Assembly (NCBI RefSeq): GCF_002356295.1
Contig: NZ_AP018042.1
Span: 186,001-250,000 of the forward strand
Length of the DNA: 64,000 nucleotides
Source: Labilibaculum antarcticum
GTDB taxonomy: Bacteria; Bacteroidota; Bacteroidia; Bacteroidales; Marinifilaceae
Direction: 5' to 3'
A model generated the notes under the pieces. The model worked only from the letters and a program-made list of their open reading frames with translations. It made no database searches and was not told where the DNA came from. Positions 63,003 to 64,000 of the stretch are shown in pieces (the stretch's first letter is position 1; each line of letters starts with the position of its first letter). A program made the translations under genes and the position numbers.

Positions 63003-64000
63003 TTAAAACGCACTCAAAGAAAAGGAAATCAGTAAATTTGCAAACATGCTCCCCGTTTGATCCTCATACCCAACCCGAATTCCCAAATCGACAGGTGCAG
63101 AAAAGCGAAGCACATGCAAATCGGTACTTAGCTCAGCACCAAAAGATGTAAATGCATCCTTATATTCATATAAATTCTGATTCATATCTGAAAATTTACC
63201 TTTTTGATATCCGTAATCGAAAAAAGCGTTCATCTTTACTCGTTTAAAATAGGCCAATGGTCCCATATTCCAATCGGGATAAAACAATGGCAAGGCGTAA
63301 TCAATTCCTGTGGAGAAAATATCCTCACCATAAATATCATACATACCACGAGGACTTTTAATCGTATTTGAGAATCGGGAATTATAGACTGAACGGTTTT
63401 GGTACCCGCCATAGAGTTTAATGCCATGATGCTTTGCGAAACCTGGGAAGTACAGGTAACTTTCGGCCGACCATGTTTCTCCCAGCTTCGAATCGCCAAA
63501 TGGTGTGTGTCTATAGTTCAATTCCAGCACCTGAGCCCATTGGTACTGCACATCGCGAGGAGCTGTTTTTACAATGTTATAGGCAAAAATCTGATACTCC
63601 ATAATTTCCTGAGTAAAATCCTTATCACCAAAATCGTACTCGCCCAATGGTAAAGGATTTGCTTGTGTAGTAGCTAAAGTTGTATATTTCATGTTTGCCA
63701 GCTTAGCCAAACTGTAGGTTACTTTTGGTATTATGCGTGTGGAATATTTCCCTCCCGAAAGATCGAATGGTAAACGGATACTATTTTCCCATCCCCATTG
63801 TTTTAAAGCGCGGTTCACCAATACTGTATCTATCTGAGAAGGAGTAATTCGATCGGCAAGCGTCCAAAACTGTGATTCTTTATTGCCAACTGTCAGTTTC
63901 GAATCGAAAATGGGAAACAGTCCCTGATAGGACATATTCACGTAAAACTGCCCGTTTTGATAGCCCTGTTCTTTTTTGTAACCAACTGTGGTCAGCAATG
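63003..64000 (-). CDS. Outer-membrane beta-barrel protein, C-terminal part (partial)
   Basis: The frame is open to the window edge, so only the last ~332 residues are seen. They are alternating beta-strands of an outer-membrane barrel (YQWAQVLELNYRH, GIKLYGGYQNR, RVKMNAFFDYGYQKG) and end VGYEDQTGSMFANLLISFSLSAF with the typical aromatic C-terminal residue. The layout resembles the barrel of Bacteroidetes proteins with an N-terminal WD40/TolB-like propeller, but the N-terminus is outside the window. A possible surface-exposed or assembly role cannot be narrowed further. Confidence 0.75.
   Translation of the reverse strand, partial: LLTTVGYKKEQGYQNGQFYVNMSYQGLFPIFDSKLTVGNKESQFWTLADRITPSQIDTVLVNRALKQWGWENSIRLPFDLSGGKYSTRIIPKVTYSLAKLANMKYTTLATTQANPLPLGEYDFGDKDFTQEIMEYQIFAYNIVKTAPRDVQYQWAQVLELNYRHTPFGDSKLGETWSAESYLYFPGFAKHHGIKLYGGYQNRSVYNSRFSNTIKSPRGMYDIYGEDIFSTGIDYALPLFYPDWNMGPLAYFKRVKMNAFFDYGYQKGKFSDMNQNLYEYKDAFTSFGAELSTDLHVLRFSAPVDLGIRVGYEDQTGSMFANLLISFSLSAF

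Noticed and set aside
62930-63151. 73-residue plus-strand frame at the end of the outer-membrane gene
   Set aside because: It lies mostly antisense to the barrel C-terminus and has low-quality composition.
1-64000. tRNA, rRNA, tmRNA or complete insertion sequence
   Set aside because: No cloverleaf or rRNA-like conserved block, and no transposase frame, was recognised in any intergenic region by eye.

Overview
The window looks like chromosome from a marine or gut-type member of the Bacteroidota, most likely Bacteroidales/Marinilabiliales-like. The grounds are low GC, a type IX secretion (T9SS) style giant adhesin, SPFH/Arc, DUF1599, DUF4159 and SdiA-regulated families typical of the phylum, genes without Shine-Dalgarno sites, and a perfect phylum-type promoter (TTTG-N19-TATCTTTG) before uvrA. 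The genus-level guess is inference. I see no rRNA, tRNA, CRISPR array, prophage or intact insertion sequence.

Layout. 1-4518: partial giant secreted adhesin with a propeller-like head, a PKD domain and eleven ~88-residue Ig-like repeats, cut off just before its sorting domain. 4700-9776: a regulatory cluster with a small HTH protein behind a strong inverted repeat, a receiver-like protein lacking the phospho-Asp, an NtrC-type sigma-54 activator, and a hybrid kinase split by an in-frame TAG and lacking the phospho-His. 9929-12525: SDR epimerase, c-di-AMP synthase cdaA and folP. 12627-16136: DUF1599, DoxX and tpiA, then prmA. 16266-20738: a 1490-residue exported protein I do not recognise. 21085-21440: a 21-nt periodic repeat tract. 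23005-25658: ppk1 and sixA. 25976-33499: topB, a lone receiver, a three-part phosphoesterase/kinase-like/outer-membrane protein, and an SdiA-regulated-type lipoprotein. 33684-38422: an HD-Pycsar-type membrane protein, rsmE, DUF4159, a phosphofructokinase with PPi-type residues, and a YgjV-GNAT fusion. 38464-43563: Arc and SPFH, a small unknown, an ECF sigma factor, uvrA. 43574-50907: small exported proteins, a HEAT-like protein, a dihydroorotate dehydrogenase-like enzyme, YggS, and a two-component pair divergent from a Cys-rich exported protein. 50922-58859: CPA2 antiporter, secreted HExxH protein, pterin dehydratase, pheA with a tandem attenuator, two thioredoxin-fold proteins, a medium-chain dehydrogenase and a nitroreductase. 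59049-64000: membrane phosphoesterase, REP-like DNA, mscL, a second 21-nt repeat, a preQ1-controlled queuosine-precursor transporter and the end of an outer-membrane protein gene.

The best-supported new observations are a tandem phenylalanine attenuator before pheA (two Phe-rich leader peptides, each followed by an intrinsic terminator), the doubly damaged kinase beside a sigma-54 activator, the phosphoesterase/kinase-like/barrel fusion, two unrelated 21-nt repeat tracts, and alternating paired cysteines in the adhesin repeats. Many gene starts were moved from TTG/GTG codons to a nearby ATG, as stated in each entry.
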